A DNA stretch of 64,000 bases from assembly GCF_004137345.1 (NCBI RefSeq), contig NZ_SDWV01000005.1, positions 62,001-126,000 on the forward strand, written 5' to 3'. Shown here piece by piece: positions 9,042 to 16,883 of the stretch. The first letter of the stretch is position 1. Each line of letters begins with the position of its first letter. Under the pieces are notes generated by a model, which saw nothing but the letters and a program-made list of their open reading frames with translations, had not been told where the DNA came from and did not search any database. Both the position numbers and the translations under genes were made by a program. Source of the DNA: Nocardioides zhouii (lineage in GTDB: Bacteria > Actinomycetota > Actinomycetes > Propionibacteriales > Nocardioidaceae).

Positions 9042-9476
9042 GGGTTCTCCTGTTGTGGCGGAGGCGCTCACCGTTGTGCCCGACCTTGAAGCAGGTGCGA
9101 GCCGGGAGCGTGACTCCTGTTGTTTTCAGTTCGTTGCGCCCGACGGGTGCCGGGGGCCCTGACGCTCACACGCCGGTCCGATCCGCGCCCACTCCGATGG
9201 ACCTTGAGCTGGTGCGGAACTGAGGGCCGACGTCCACGGGTGGCTCGGAACCAGGGATGCATTCCGACGCGGGCTGCGAACGTGCGAAGTCAGTCCATGA
9301 GGACTGCTCCGCACATGGTATGCCAGCGCCCCGCCGAGGGCGAATCGGCCGAGCGTGGCGCGAGCGTGCCCGGAGGTGGGCCGCGCGGCGTCCACAGGAC
9401 CGCCGCCGGAGTCTGCATCCACAGGCACGGCGGACGTACGTCGCCCGCTGGCGCCCCGGCGGCCGACGATGACCGG
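9042..9476. other. 435-bp divergent intergenic region (rpsB leader and promoters)
   Basis: No convincing gene lies here. It separates rpsB (minus) from the M23-like gene (plus), so it must hold promoters for both. A small inverted repeat, CAGTCC-ATGA-GGACTG, is at 9291-9306. The first about 200 bp upstream of rpsB could be an mRNA leader for autoregulation by S2, but I cannot identify a known leader fold by eye. An in-frame extension of the M23 gene back to 9120 has no signal-peptide logic and reads as non-coding. Confidence 0.5.
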
Positions 9477-10049
9477 GTGCGACTGCTGATGGGTGTCCTG
9501 CTGGTGTCCCTCCTGATGGGTCTCCCCCGGCCCGCGACGGCGGCGCCCGAGCCGCTCGGCGCGTGGCCGCTCGACCCCGCGCCCGAGATCGTGCGCGGCT
9601 TCGAGCCGCCGCCGTCTCCCTACGCCTCCGGACATCGTGGAGTCGACCTCGCCGGAGCGCCCGGGCAGGTGGTGCTGGCCGCTCTGCCGGGCACCGTCGG
9701 CTTCGCCGGGTCGATCGGCGGCAAGCCCGTCGTGACCGTGCTGCACGGCGCTCGTCGTACGACCTACGAGCCGGTCGTGGCGTCGGTCGAGCCCGGCCAG
9801 CAGGTCGCGGCAGGCGACGTGCTCGGCCGGCTCGTGCTGACCGACAGCCACTGCTTCCCGGGCGCCTGCCTGCACTGGGGACTGATCGAGGACAGCGGGG
9901 ACGGCGAGGTGTACGTCGACCCCCTGACGCTCGTCGGCGGCGGACCCGTCCGGCTGCTGCCCCTGTGGCGCGACGAGCCGGTCACGCAGCGGCTGCCATG
10001 GACCCCGCTGCTGGAGCGGTGGCGGCCACTGACGGACTTCCTCGTCTGA
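9477..10049 (+). CDS. exported M23-family (LytM-like) peptidase domain protein, possibly non-catalytic
   Basis: The product is about 190 residues if GTG at 9477 is the start; ATG at 9489 is the alternative. A hydrophobic segment (residues 3-20, LLMGVLLVSLLMGL) and an Ala-x-Ala site form a signal peptide. The LytM fold follows: GHRGVDL gives His53 and Asp57 of the HxxxD zinc motif. The second motif, normally HxH, reads CLH (Cys131, His133), so the first histidine is replaced by cysteine. That residue is usually the general base, so the protein may be a regulator or a weak endopeptidase of peptidoglycan. In mycobacteria an M23 protein also lies between rpsB and xerC. The 3' end converges on xerC with a 4-bp gap. 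Confidence 0.8.
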   Translation: MRLLMGVLLVSLLMGLPRPATAAPEPLGAWPLDPAPEIVRGFEPPPSPYASGHRGVDLAGAPGQVVLAALPGTVGFAGSIGGKPVVTVLHGARRTTYEPVVASVEPGQQVAAGDVLGRLVLTDSHCFPGACLHWGLIEDSGDGEVYVDPLTLVGGGPVRLLPLWRDEPVTQRLPWTPLLERWRPLTDFLV

Positions 10050-10053
10050 CCAG

Positions 10054-11019
10054 CTAAGCGCGCGGGTGGGCCTGCTGGTAGGCCTTGCGCAGGCGGTCGG
10101 TCGTCACGTGCGTGTAGAGCTGCGTCGTCGCGAGCGAGGCGTGTCCGAGCAGCTCCTGCACCGAGCGGAGGTCGGCGCCGCCCTCGAGCAGGTGGGTGGC
10201 GGCGGTGTGCCGCAGGCCGTGCGGGCCGATGTCAGGCGCGCCCGGGACCTCGGCGATGCGCTTGTGCACGAGCTCGCGGACGGCCCGCTGGTCGATGCGG
10301 CGACCTCGCGCGCCGAGGAACAGCGCCGCGTCCGAGCCCTCGACCCGCAACGTCGGACGCCCTGACCTGAGCCAGCGGTCGACGGCCCGGCCCGCCGGGG
10401 TGCCGTAGGGCACGGCGCGCTCCTTGCGGCCCTTGCCGAAGACCCGGACGACCCGGCGCTCGTCGTCGACGTCGTCGAGGTCGAGCCCCACGAGCTCCCC
10501 GACGCGGATGCCGGTCGCGTAGAGCAGCTCGAGCATCGCCACGTCGCGGATCCCGACCGGGGTGTCGTCGTCGGCCAGGTCGGCCGCCGCCCGGATCAGC
10601 GCCTCGGCCTCGTCGGCACGCAGCACCGGCGGCAGGGTCTTGTGCTTCTTCGGCGAGCCCAGCGCCGCGCCGGGGTCGGTCGGCAGCCGCCCGGTGCGGT
10701 GCAACCAGGCGGTGAAGACCCGGGCCGCGGTCGCGCGCCGCGCGATCGTCGTACGGCTCCGGCCCGAGGTCTGCAGCCTGGCCAACCAGCTGCGGAGCGT
10801 ACGGAGGTCGAGGCCGGTGACGTCGGCGATGCCGAGCCGGCCGCAGTGGTCGAGCAGGCTCGAGATGTCGCCGAGGTAGGCGCGGACCGTGTGGGGCGTG
10901 AGGTCACGCTCGGAGACGAGGTGGCGCTCGTAGTCGCCCAGCAGGCGTACGAAGGGCTCGGGCAGGCCCTCTTCCTCCGCATCCCGCGCCTCCTCCGCCT
11001 CGCCACGACCCTCGCTCAT
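10054..11019 (-). CDS. xerC: tyrosine recombinase XerC
   Basis: XerC works with XerD at the chromosomal dif site to resolve chromosome dimers. The 321-residue protein has an N-terminal SAM-like core-binding domain (about 22-115) and a C-terminal catalytic domain. All catalytic residues are visible: Arg172 (ATGIRVGEL), Lys199 (GKGRKER), His267 and Arg270 ([11 protein letters not shown]), His293 ([10 protein letters not shown]) and Tyr302. It has a Glu-rich N-terminal extension of about 20 residues. Position beside dprA and opposite the M23 gene is the standard actinobacterial context, so it is a chromosomal Xer protein and not a phage integrase. TACGAT lies 6 nt before the ATG. Confidence 0.92.
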   Translation of the reverse strand: MSEGRGEAEEARDAEEEGLPEPFVRLLGDYERHLVSERDLTPHTVRAYLGDISSLLDHCGRLGIADVTGLDLRTLRSWLARLQTSGRSRTTIARRATAARVFTAWLHRTGRLPTDPGAALGSPKKHKTLPPVLRADEAEALIRAAADLADDDTPVGIRDVAMLELLYATGIRVGELVGLDLDDVDDERRVVRVFGKGRKERAVPYGTPAGRAVDRWLRSGRPTLRVEGSDAALFLGARGRRIDQRAVRELVHKRIAEVPGAPDIGPHGLRHTAATHLLEGGADLRSVQELLGHASLATTQLYTHVTTDRLRKAYQQAHPRA

Positions 11020-11025
11020 CCTCGG

Positions 11026-11031
11026 ATCGTA
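11026..11031 (-). promoter_or_regulatory. -10 box of a probable leaderless promoter (xerC)
   Basis: TACGAT on the minus strand, 6 nt before the ATG at 11019. It lies in the short gap after dprA, so xerC can be transcribed on its own. Confidence 0.5.
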
Positions 11032-11061
11032 GGCGCGGAGGGCCCGTCGGGCCGGGACGCT

Positions 11062-12225
11062 TCATCGGCTGCCCGCGAGTCGCCAGCCGTCGTCGCCCCG
11101 CACGACGAAGCCCTTCAGCTCCAGCCGGCTCAGCGCGCCGACCGTGTCGCGCACGTGGAGGAGGCTGAGTCGGGCGATGCGGTCGACGCCCAGCGGGACG
11201 ATCGACGGCACCTGCTCCAGCACCGTCCGTTCGACCGGGCTCAGCCGGTCGCGCGGTCGTTCGGGGCCTCGGGGCTCCTCGACCAGACGTGCCCCGATCC
11301 CACCGACCGCCTCCAGCACCTCGGAGCCGTGGGTGACCAGGGTCGCGCCACCGCTGCGCAGGTGGTGGTGCACGCCCATCGAGGTGTAGCTGGTGACCGG
11401 GCCGGGCACGCACATGACGGGTCGGCTCATCTGCTCCGCCCAGCGGACGGTGTTGAGCGCGCCGCTGCGCAGTGCCGCCTCGACGAGCACCGTGCCACGG
11501 GTCAGGGCCGCGATCAGCCGGTTGCGGGCCAGGAACCTCAGCTGGGTGGGCCCCGACCCGGGCGGCTGCTCCGAGACCAGCGCGAACTCGGAGGCGAGAT
11601 GGGCCAGCAGGGCGCGGTTCTTCTCCGGGTAGACCCGGTCCACCCCGCACGCGAGCACCGCGACGGTCGCCCCGCCCGTGTGCAGGGCGGCGTCGTGGGC
11701 GACGAAGTCGATGCCGAGGGCACCCCCCGACACCACGGGCACCGACGCCAGCGCGAGGTGCCCGGCGATCGCTCGGGTCATCTCGGTGCCGTAGACCGAC
11801 GCCGCGCGCGAGCCGACCACCGCGACGGATGCGCCGAGCTCGGTCAACGGCATGGGACCGCGGACCCAGATGCCGGGCGGGGTGCCGCCGAAGCTCAGCG
11901 CGGCTGAGTCGGTGGTCGGGTCCCGGTGGTCGAGCTGGTCGACGTGGTCGAGGTCGTCGAGACCCGTCGGCCACTCGGGGTCCCCCGGCACGAGGAAGCG
12001 GATCCCCTTGCGGGCGGCCCACTCGAGCTCACGCGCGGGATCGACCTCGGCAAGGCGCTCGGCCAGGCCGCTCCCGGGCTTGGGCGCGAGCTGCGACTCC
12101 AGCGCCCGACAGGGCCCGAGCTCGCTCACCAGCCGGGAAGTCGTCATGTCGCCCGGCTCGACGGCGCAGCTCAGCGCGACCCGGGCCAACCGGTCGGCCT
12201 CCGGCACCCCGCTGCCGCCCGTCAC
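11062..12225 (-). CDS. dprA: DNA-processing protein DprA
   Basis: DprA loads RecA onto incoming single-stranded DNA during natural transformation; in most actinobacteria its role is unproven. The 387-residue protein has a Rossmann-like central domain with VVGSRAASVYGTEMTR, SGGALGIDFVAH, DRVYPEKNRALL and EAALRSGALNTVRWA, matching the family's nucleotide/DNA-binding signatures. A winged-helix domain follows at the end (after about residue 320, VEERTVLEQVPSI-like region). The start is GTG at 12225, which overlaps the stop of the ComM gene in a 4-base GTGA arrangement, a sign of translational coupling. The order YraN-ComM-DprA-XerC is conserved in actinobacteria. Confidence 0.93.
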   Translation of the reverse strand: MTGGSGVPEADRLARVALSCAVEPGDMTTSRLVSELGPCRALESQLAPKPGSGLAERLAEVDPARELEWAARKGIRFLVPGDPEWPTGLDDLDHVDQLDHRDPTTDSAALSFGGTPPGIWVRGPMPLTELGASVAVVGSRAASVYGTEMTRAIAGHLALASVPVVSGGALGIDFVAHDAALHTGGATVAVLACGVDRVYPEKNRALLAHLASEFALVSEQPPGSGPTQLRFLARNRLIAALTRGTVLVEAALRSGALNTVRWAEQMSRPVMCVPGPVTSYTSMGVHHHLRSGGATLVTHGSEVLEAVGGIGARLVEEPRGPERPRDRLSPVERTVLEQVPSIVPLGVDRIARLSLLHVRDTVGALSRLELKGFVVRGDDGWRLAGSR

Positions 12226-13826
12226 GACGCCGCCGCCGCGACCACCCGAGCCGGGAGGCTGCGGGCCGGATCGCTGGAGCGCAGGGCGAGGGCGACGCGT
12301 GCCGCGTCGAGCCCGGGACGCTCCGCGCCGGCGCAGTCGGCGACCGTCCACGCCAGCCGCTGGACACGTGTGAGGCCGCGCCGGGTGAGGCGGCCGTCGG
12401 CGAGCTCCTGGTCGATCTCGCGCTGGGCGTCCGGGTCGAGCGGCCAGCACTCGTCGAGGACAACGCCGGGCACGGCCGAGTTGAGCGACCACGGGCGGTC
12501 ACGGAAACGGCGCGCCTGCCGGGCTCGCGCGTCAGCCACGCGCGCCCGGACGTCCTCGGACGACTCCACCGGGCTCGCCCACGCACCGACCGTCCGCCGC
12601 GCCTGGGGGCGTACCTCCATCCAGATGTCCACCCGGTCGACGATCGGTCCGCTGAGCCTGCGCAGGTAGTGGGCGCGCTGCACCTCGCTGCAGTCGCAGG
12701 CGCCGCCCGACATCCCGTGGAACTTGCCGCACGGGCAGCTGTTGGCGGCCAGCACGACCAGGGAGCGCGCGGGATAGGTGGCGGACTCCCCACCGCGGGC
12801 GATGGTCACCTCCCCCGCCTCCAGCGGCTCGCGCATCGCCTCGATCACGTCGGAGCGGAAGTGGGGGAACTCGTCGAGGAAGAGCACGCCGTGGTGGGCC
12901 AGGCTGACCTGTCCGGGGCGTACGCGTCCGGTGCCGCCACCGAGCACGCTCGCGCCACTGGCGGTGTGGTGGGGCGCGAACCACGGCGGGCGGCGCAGGA
13001 GCCCCGCCCCGTCGGTGAGCGTGCCGGCGACCGAGTGGAGCGCGGTCACCTCCAGCGACTGCTCGACCGTGAGGTCGGGGAGGATCGAGGGAATCCGCTC
13101 GGCGAGGGACGTCTTCCCCGTGCCGCGCGGGCCGACCAGCATCAGCGGGTGCCCGCCGGCGGCGGCGACCTCGACGGCGTAGCGGACGTCCTCGAGACCG
13201 TCGAGGTCGGCCAGGTCGACGTCGGCCAGCCGGTCGTCGCCCCGCCAGGTCGCGAGCGGGGTGGAGGACCCGGCGACCACCGGTGGCGCCTCCGGGACCT
13301 CCGCGCCGCGCAGCACGGCGGAGACCTGGGCTAGGGAGCGCACCCCGAACACGGTCATGCCCGGCACGAGCCCCGCCTCCGCCGCCTGCGGCTCGGGCAC
13401 GAACACCTTGGTGATCCCGTGGGCCGCGGCGGCGATGACCATCGGCAGGACGCCCGGCACCGGCCGCAGCCCGCCCGAGACGGACAGCTCGCCGACGAAG
13501 GCCCACCCGTCGAGGAGGTCGGGCGTGAGCTCCTCGTGCTTGTTGTCCGCGGCCATCACCGCGACGGCGATGGCGACGTCGTAGTGGGTGCCGCTCTTCG
13601 GGAGGTCCGCCGGCGACAGCAGGATCGTCACCCGCTTGGTCGCCGGCCAGCGACCACAGTCGTTGTTGATCGCCATCCGCACCCGGTCGCGGGCCTCGGA
13701 GAGGCTCTTGTCGACGCGTCCGACGATCGTGGTGTTGACCAGGCCCGGCGAGACGTCGACCTGGACGTCGATCACATGGCCGTCGGCGCCCTTGAGGGCC
13801 AGCGAGCGAGCCGTCGCGAAGGCCAT
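12222..13826 (-). CDS. comM: YifB/ComM-family Mg-chelatase-like AAA+ ATPase
   Basis: ComM is a hexameric helicase that promotes branch migration during transformation in Gram-negative bacteria; the actinobacterial role is not established. The 534-residue product has an N-terminal Lon-protease-like domain (about 1-175, containing LSPADLPKSGTHYDVAIAV), a Walker A motif GPRGTGKTS at 232-240, a Walker B at VLFLDEFPHF, and a C-terminal Mg-chelatase-type domain with two CxC-type Cys pairs (NSCPCG and GACDC). It overlaps the YraN gene by one base upstream and dprA by four bases downstream, so all three are probably one operon. Confidence 0.93.
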   Translation of the reverse strand: MAFATARSLALKGADGHVIDVQVDVSPGLVNTTIVGRVDKSLSEARDRVRMAINNDCGRWPATKRVTILLSPADLPKSGTHYDVAIAVAVMAADNKHEELTPDLLDGWAFVGELSVSGGLRPVPGVLPMVIAAAAHGITKVFVPEPQAAEAGLVPGMTVFGVRSLAQVSAVLRGAEVPEAPPVVAGSSTPLATWRGDDRLADVDLADLDGLEDVRYAVEVAAAGGHPLMLVGPRGTGKTSLAERIPSILPDLTVEQSLEVTALHSVAGTLTDGAGLLRRPPWFAPHHTASGASVLGGGTGRVRPGQVSLAHHGVLFLDEFPHFRSDVIEAMREPLEAGEVTIARGGESATYPARSLVVLAANSCPCGKFHGMSGGACDCSEVQRAHYLRRLSGPIVDRVDIWMEVRPQARRTVGAWASPVESSEDVRARVADARARQARRFRDRPWSLNSAVPGVVLDECWPLDPDAQREIDQELADGRLTRRGLTRVQRLAWTVADCAGAERPGLDAARVALALRSSDPARSLPARVVAAAAS

Positions 13827-14224
13827 CAGCCGACCCCCTCGACGTGCTCGACCTCGACCGGCCGACCCGGCGGCGTGAGGACGCCGACCAGGTCGACGCG
13901 GATGTCGTCGGGATGGCAGTCGTGCACGCGCAACCAGCGGGCACCGAGCCGTCGCAGCCGGTCGGCCTTGCGCCGGTCCACCGCCTCCAGCGGGTCGCCG
14001 TAGTCGGTCGAGGTGCGGGTCTTGACCTCGCAGATCACCAGGACGTGGCCGTCGCGCAGGACCAGGTCGATCTCGCCGGCGTCGCAGCGCCAGTTGCGGT
14101 CAAGGAGGACCATCCCGCGCTGGGTGAGGTGTCGGGCCGCGATCGTCTCGCCGCGCTCCCCGAGCAGGCGGTTGTGCTCAGCGAGCGGGTCGCGGGTGAA
14201 CGGTGTGGCGGCGGGTCGAGCCAT
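13826..14224 (-). CDS. YraN-family (UPF0102) nuclease-like protein
   Basis: This 132-residue protein has the restriction-endonuclease-like core of the UPF0102 family: GEIDLVLRD with Glu51 and Asp53, then CEVKTR with Glu66 and Lys68, the usual D-ExK-type metal site. The family often sits beside rnhB, comM or rsmI genes and is suspected to process branched DNA, but function is unproven. The stop codon shares a base with the ATG of the ComM gene (TGATG), so translation is coupled. A 145-bp gap separates it from the DUF2469 gene upstream. Confidence 0.9.
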   Translation of the reverse strand: MARPAATPFTRDPLAEHNRLLGERGETIAARHLTQRGMVLLDRNWRCDAGEIDLVLRDGHVLVICEVKTRTSTDYGDPLEAVDRRKADRLRRLGARWLRVHDCHPDDIRVDLVGVLTPPGRPVEVEHVEGVG

Positions 14225-14369
14225 CGTGGGTGCCTTCCGAGGTGGTCCGGTTCGAGGGGAACCAGCACACCGCGGCGTACCGACGGTGATGACCTGGGCA
14301 GGGCACGGCCTGTGGAGGACGGCCGATCCGGGGTGCCTGTGGACGGTGGGTGGCCCGGAAGTGCGGCCG

Positions 14370-14678
14370 TCAGTCCTTGAGCGGGTCGATCTCCCGGGGA
14401 GCGAGCTCCTCGACGTTGACGTCCTTGAAGGTCAGCACCTTGACGTTCTTGGCGAAGCGGGCGGGCCGGTACATGTCCCAGACCCAGGCATCCGTCATCG
14501 ACACCTCGAAGAAGACGTCACCACTCTCCGAGCGCGCCTTCACGTCGACCTGGTTGCACAGGTAGAAGCGGCGGTCGGTCTCGACGACGTACTTGAAGAT
14601 GCCGACCACGTCGCGGTACTCGCGATAGAGGGTGAGCTCCATCTCGGTCTCGTACTTCTCGAGATCCTCCGCGCTCAT
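14370..14678 (-). CDS. DUF2469 family protein
   Basis: A 102-residue acidic protein starting MSAEDLEKYETEMELTLYRE and containing VVETDRRFYLCNQVDVKAR. This is the highly conserved actinobacterial DUF2469 family, always near rnhB and lepB (Rv2901c position in mycobacteria). No enzyme motif is recognisable, and the function is unknown. The ATG overlaps the rnhB stop by 4 bases (ATGA), which suggests translational coupling with RNase HII. Confidence 0.93.
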   Translation of the reverse strand: MSAEDLEKYETEMELTLYREYRDVVGIFKYVVETDRRFYLCNQVDVKARSESGDVFFEVSMTDAWVWDMYRPARFAKNVKVLTFKDVNVEELAPREIDPLKD

Positions 14679-15442
14679 GCGCCCTCCTCCGTCGTCGCAG
14701 GCGTGGTGTCCGCCCGCTCCCCCGCACCGTCTGCGCCGACACTAGTGGCCGCGTCCTCGGCCAGCGGCTCGAGACCCGCGGCGCGTCGAACGTTGACGAA
14801 ACGCATCCGGTGCTCGGGGCACGGACCGTACGCCGTCAGGGCCGCATCGTGCTCGGAGGTGCAGTAGCCCTTGTGGGTGCGGAAGTCGTACTGCGGCCAC
14901 GAGTCGTGCAGCTCGACCATCAACCGGTCACGGGTGACCTTGGCGATCACGGAGGCCGCGGCGATGCACGCGGCGACGCGGTCGCCCTTCCACACCGCGA
15001 GCCCCGGAACGCCGAGGCCGTCGACGGGGAACCCGTCGGTGAGGACGTACGACGGGCGCGTGCCGAGCCGGGCCACCGCGCGTCGCAGCGCCTCGAGGTT
15101 GGCGACGTGCATCCCGAGCTTGTCGCACTCGTCGGACTCGATCACCACGACCGACCAGGAAAGCGCGCGCCGGACGACCTGGGCGTAGACGCGCTCGCGC
15201 GCCGCCTCGGTGAGCAGCTTGCTGTCGGCCAGGCCGGGCACGATGCCGGCCTTGCCGGGCGGGAGCACGACGGCGCCCGCGACGAGCGGCCCGGCGCACG
15301 CTCCGCGGCCGGCCTCGTCGACGCCCGCGACGGGGTCGAGACCCGCGCGGCGCAGGGCGCGCTCGTAGCCGTAGAGCCCGGCGTCACGGCGTACGGTCAC
15401 GCCGCCCTGCACAGGGGCCGGCAGAGGCGAGGGGGCGGTCAT
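14675..15442 (-). CDS. rnhB: ribonuclease HII
   Basis: RNase HII nicks DNA at single ribonucleotides and removes RNA from RNA-DNA hybrids. The 255-residue protein has the catalytic start GVDEAGRGACAGPLVAGAVV with Asp42 and Glu43. LTDGFPVDG supplies the next conserved Asp, and AASVIAKVTRDRLM carries the substrate-binding Ser-Lys-type segment. The C-terminal about 30 residues are a variable Glu/Ala-rich tail. The ATG at 15442 is chosen, since the upstream in-frame extension overlaps lepB. The lepB stop is only 8 bp upstream, and the order lepB-rnhB-DUF2469 is conserved. Confidence 0.95.
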   Translation of the reverse strand: MTAPSPLPAPVQGGVTVRRDAGLYGYERALRRAGLDPVAGVDEAGRGACAGPLVAGAVVLPPGKAGIVPGLADSKLLTEAARERVYAQVVRRALSWSVVVIESDECDKLGMHVANLEALRRAVARLGTRPSYVLTDGFPVDGLGVPGLAVWKGDRVAACIAAASVIAKVTRDRLMVELHDSWPQYDFRTHKGYCTSEHDAALTAYGPCPEHRMRFVNVRRAAGLEPLAEDAATSVGADGAGERADTTPATTEEGA

Positions 15443-15450
15443 CGCCCCGC

Positions 15451-16260
15451 TCACGAGGACGGGTCCGGCACGTCCTCGAACGTGGCCGGACGGGTGTTCC
15501 AGCGGAAGCGGTCGGCGGGCCAGAGCAGCACGAAGACCTTGCCGACGACGAGGTCGGCCGGGACGAACTCGTCGCCCGGCACACACTCGGTCGCGTTGTC
15601 CGGGCACATCTTCGCCGAGGAGTCGGCCGAGCGTGAGCGGTTGTCGCCCATCACGAAGATGTGGCCCTCGGGGATCGGCCCGGTCCGCCAGTCACACGAG
15701 CCGTTGTTGGGCATCGGGCCGTCGCACTTGCCGTCACCGCGCCGGACGAACGCGGCCTCGCCGATCGGCTTGCCGTTGATGATGAGCCGGCCCTTGTCGT
15801 CGCAGCACTCGATGGTGTCGCCGGCGACGCCGATGACGCGCTTCACGAGGTGGCCACCGGTCGGGTAGAGCCCGATCTTGGCCATCACCTGCGCAATGGG
15901 GTTGGTGGGGCCGGCGCTCTCGGAGGGCGGCAGCCAGCCGCCCGGGTCCTTGAAGACCACGACGTCGCCGCGCTCGGGCTCGTCGTCGCCCCAGTAGGAG
16001 ATCTTCTGGATGAGGATCCGGTCGTTGAGGATCAGCCCCGGCTCCATGGACTCCGACGGGATGTAGAACGCCTGGACGAAGAACGTCTTGATGACGATGG
16101 CCAGGATCAGCGCCACGCCCAGCAGCAGGATCGTCTCCTGCCACAGCGGGAGCTGCTTGCGCTTGGTGCGGCCCGACCGACCCTTCACGTCCTCCGAACG
16201 CGATGACCGCGGTCCCTCGTCCGTGGAGATGGACGAGGAACCGCGGTCATCGGAAGTCAC
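15451..16260 (-). CDS. lepB: signal peptidase I
   Basis: LepB cleaves Sec and Tat signal peptides on the outer face of the membrane. The 269-residue protein has a basic cytoplasmic N-terminus, one membrane segment (about 42-62), then the catalytic Ser71 in IPSESMEPGL and the general-base Lys140 in HLVKRVIG. The GDNRSRSADS box comes later. Start is uncertain. GTG at 16260 has a TAGTCT box 6 nt upstream and would give a leaderless mRNA. GTG at 16188 (VKGRSG) would leave a large hairpin (16201-16252) in the leader. The first 24 codons show weaker GC3 bias than the rest, which favours caution. Two cysteine-containing insertions (ECCDDK, NNGSCDW) are unusual. Confidence 0.94.
   Translation of the reverse strand: MTSDDRGSSSISTDEGPRSSRSEDVKGRSGRTKRKQLPLWQETILLLGVALILAIVIKTFFVQAFYIPSESMEPGLILNDRILIQKISYWGDDEPERGDVVVFKDPGGWLPPSESAGPTNPIAQVMAKIGLYPTGGHLVKRVIGVAGDTIECCDDKGRLIINGKPIGEAAFVRRGDGKCDGPMPNNGSCDWRTGPIPEGHIFVMGDNRSRSADSSAKMCPDNATECVPGDEFVPADLVVGKVFVLLWPADRFRWNTRPATFEDVPDPSS
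16201..16252. repeat. 22-bp-arm inverted repeat at the start of lepB
   Basis: Positions 16201-16222 and 16231-16252 are reverse complements at 21 of 22 positions, with an 8-nt loop. In the lepB mRNA the single mismatch becomes a G-U pair, so the whole 22-bp stem can pair. It lies between codons 3 and 20 of the longest lepB reading frame. Confidence 0.85.
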
Positions 16261-16266
16261 GCGCAG

Positions 16267-16272
16267 AGACTA
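16267..16272 (-). promoter_or_regulatory. -10 box of a probable leaderless promoter (lepB)
   Basis: TAGTCT on the minus strand, 6 nt before the GTG at 16260. A transcript from here would start at the codon and fold the 16201-16252 hairpin within its first 60 nt. Confidence 0.5.
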
Positions 16273-16291
16273 GCCAGTCCCTGGTCGAACC

Positions 16292-16307
16292 CGCGCCTCG
16301 CGGCGCG
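16292..16307. terminator. short hairpin between rplS and lepB
   Basis: Stem CGCGCC/GGCGCG with loop TCGC, starting 13 bp after the rplS stop on the minus strand. It probably ends the rplS transcript; no T-run is present. Confidence 0.45.
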
Positions 16308-16319
16308 AGTCGCTGAGGA

Positions 16320-16670
16320 TCACGCCTCGCGGCGCTCCTTGATCTTGGCGGCCTTGCCGCGCAGGTTGCGCAGGTAGTAGAGCTTGGCGCGGCGGACGTC
16401 ACCGCGGGTCACGATCTCGATGGTCTCGAAGATCGGGGAGTTCAGCGGGAACGTGCGCTCGACACCGACGCCGAAGGAGACCTTGCGGACGGTGAAGGTG
16501 CGGCCGATGCCCGAGCCGTGGATGCGGATCACGACGCCCTGGAAGACCTGGACGCGCGAGCGGCTGCCCTCGATCACCTTGACGTGGACCTTGATGGTGT
16601 CGCCGGCGCGGAAGGCCGGGACGTCGTCGCGCTTGAGGGCGTTGCCGAGGTCGGCGATGACATTGGTCAT
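16320..16670 (-). CDS. rplS: 50S ribosomal protein L19
   Basis: bL19 sits at the interface of the two ribosomal subunits. The 116-residue protein carries the family landmarks: [26 protein letters not shown] with the SH3-like barrel, [16 protein letters not shown], and the C-terminal [19 protein letters not shown]. The ATG at 16670 has a clear AAAGGAG ribosome-binding site, which rules out the in-frame ATG eight codons upstream. It is separated from trmD by 213 bp and probably has its own promoter there. Confidence 0.97.
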   Translation of the reverse strand: MTNVIADLGNALKRDDVPAFRAGDTIKVHVKVIEGSRSRVQVFQGVVIRIHGSGIGRTFTVRKVSFGVGVERTFPLNSPIFETIEIVTRGDVRRAKLYYLRNLRGKAAKIKERREA

Positions 16671-16883
16671 GACGTGCTCCTTTGCGAGTGCCACAGGTCA
16701 ACCGCGCGGTATCAAGAGAGGTGGGGTGTGGTGATGGATTCGACTGGTGCTCGGTGCGGCCGGCCGGCGCGCCCCCTGTGGCAGGTGCGGTACGGCGGAC
16801 CCCGGGGTGGTGCACCACATGGATGCGTCCGGGCGACCCTGGCCTCGAGCAGACCTTGCGGAGAAGTCTGCCAGAGCGTGGCG

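Noticed and set aside
9120..9476. 5' extension of the M23-like gene
   Set aside because: It would place the signal peptide 120 residues inside the protein; composition looks non-coding.
10054..11019. Phage or island integrase
   Set aside because: The recombinase sits beside dprA and comM in the standard XerC place, with no att sites or phage genes around it.
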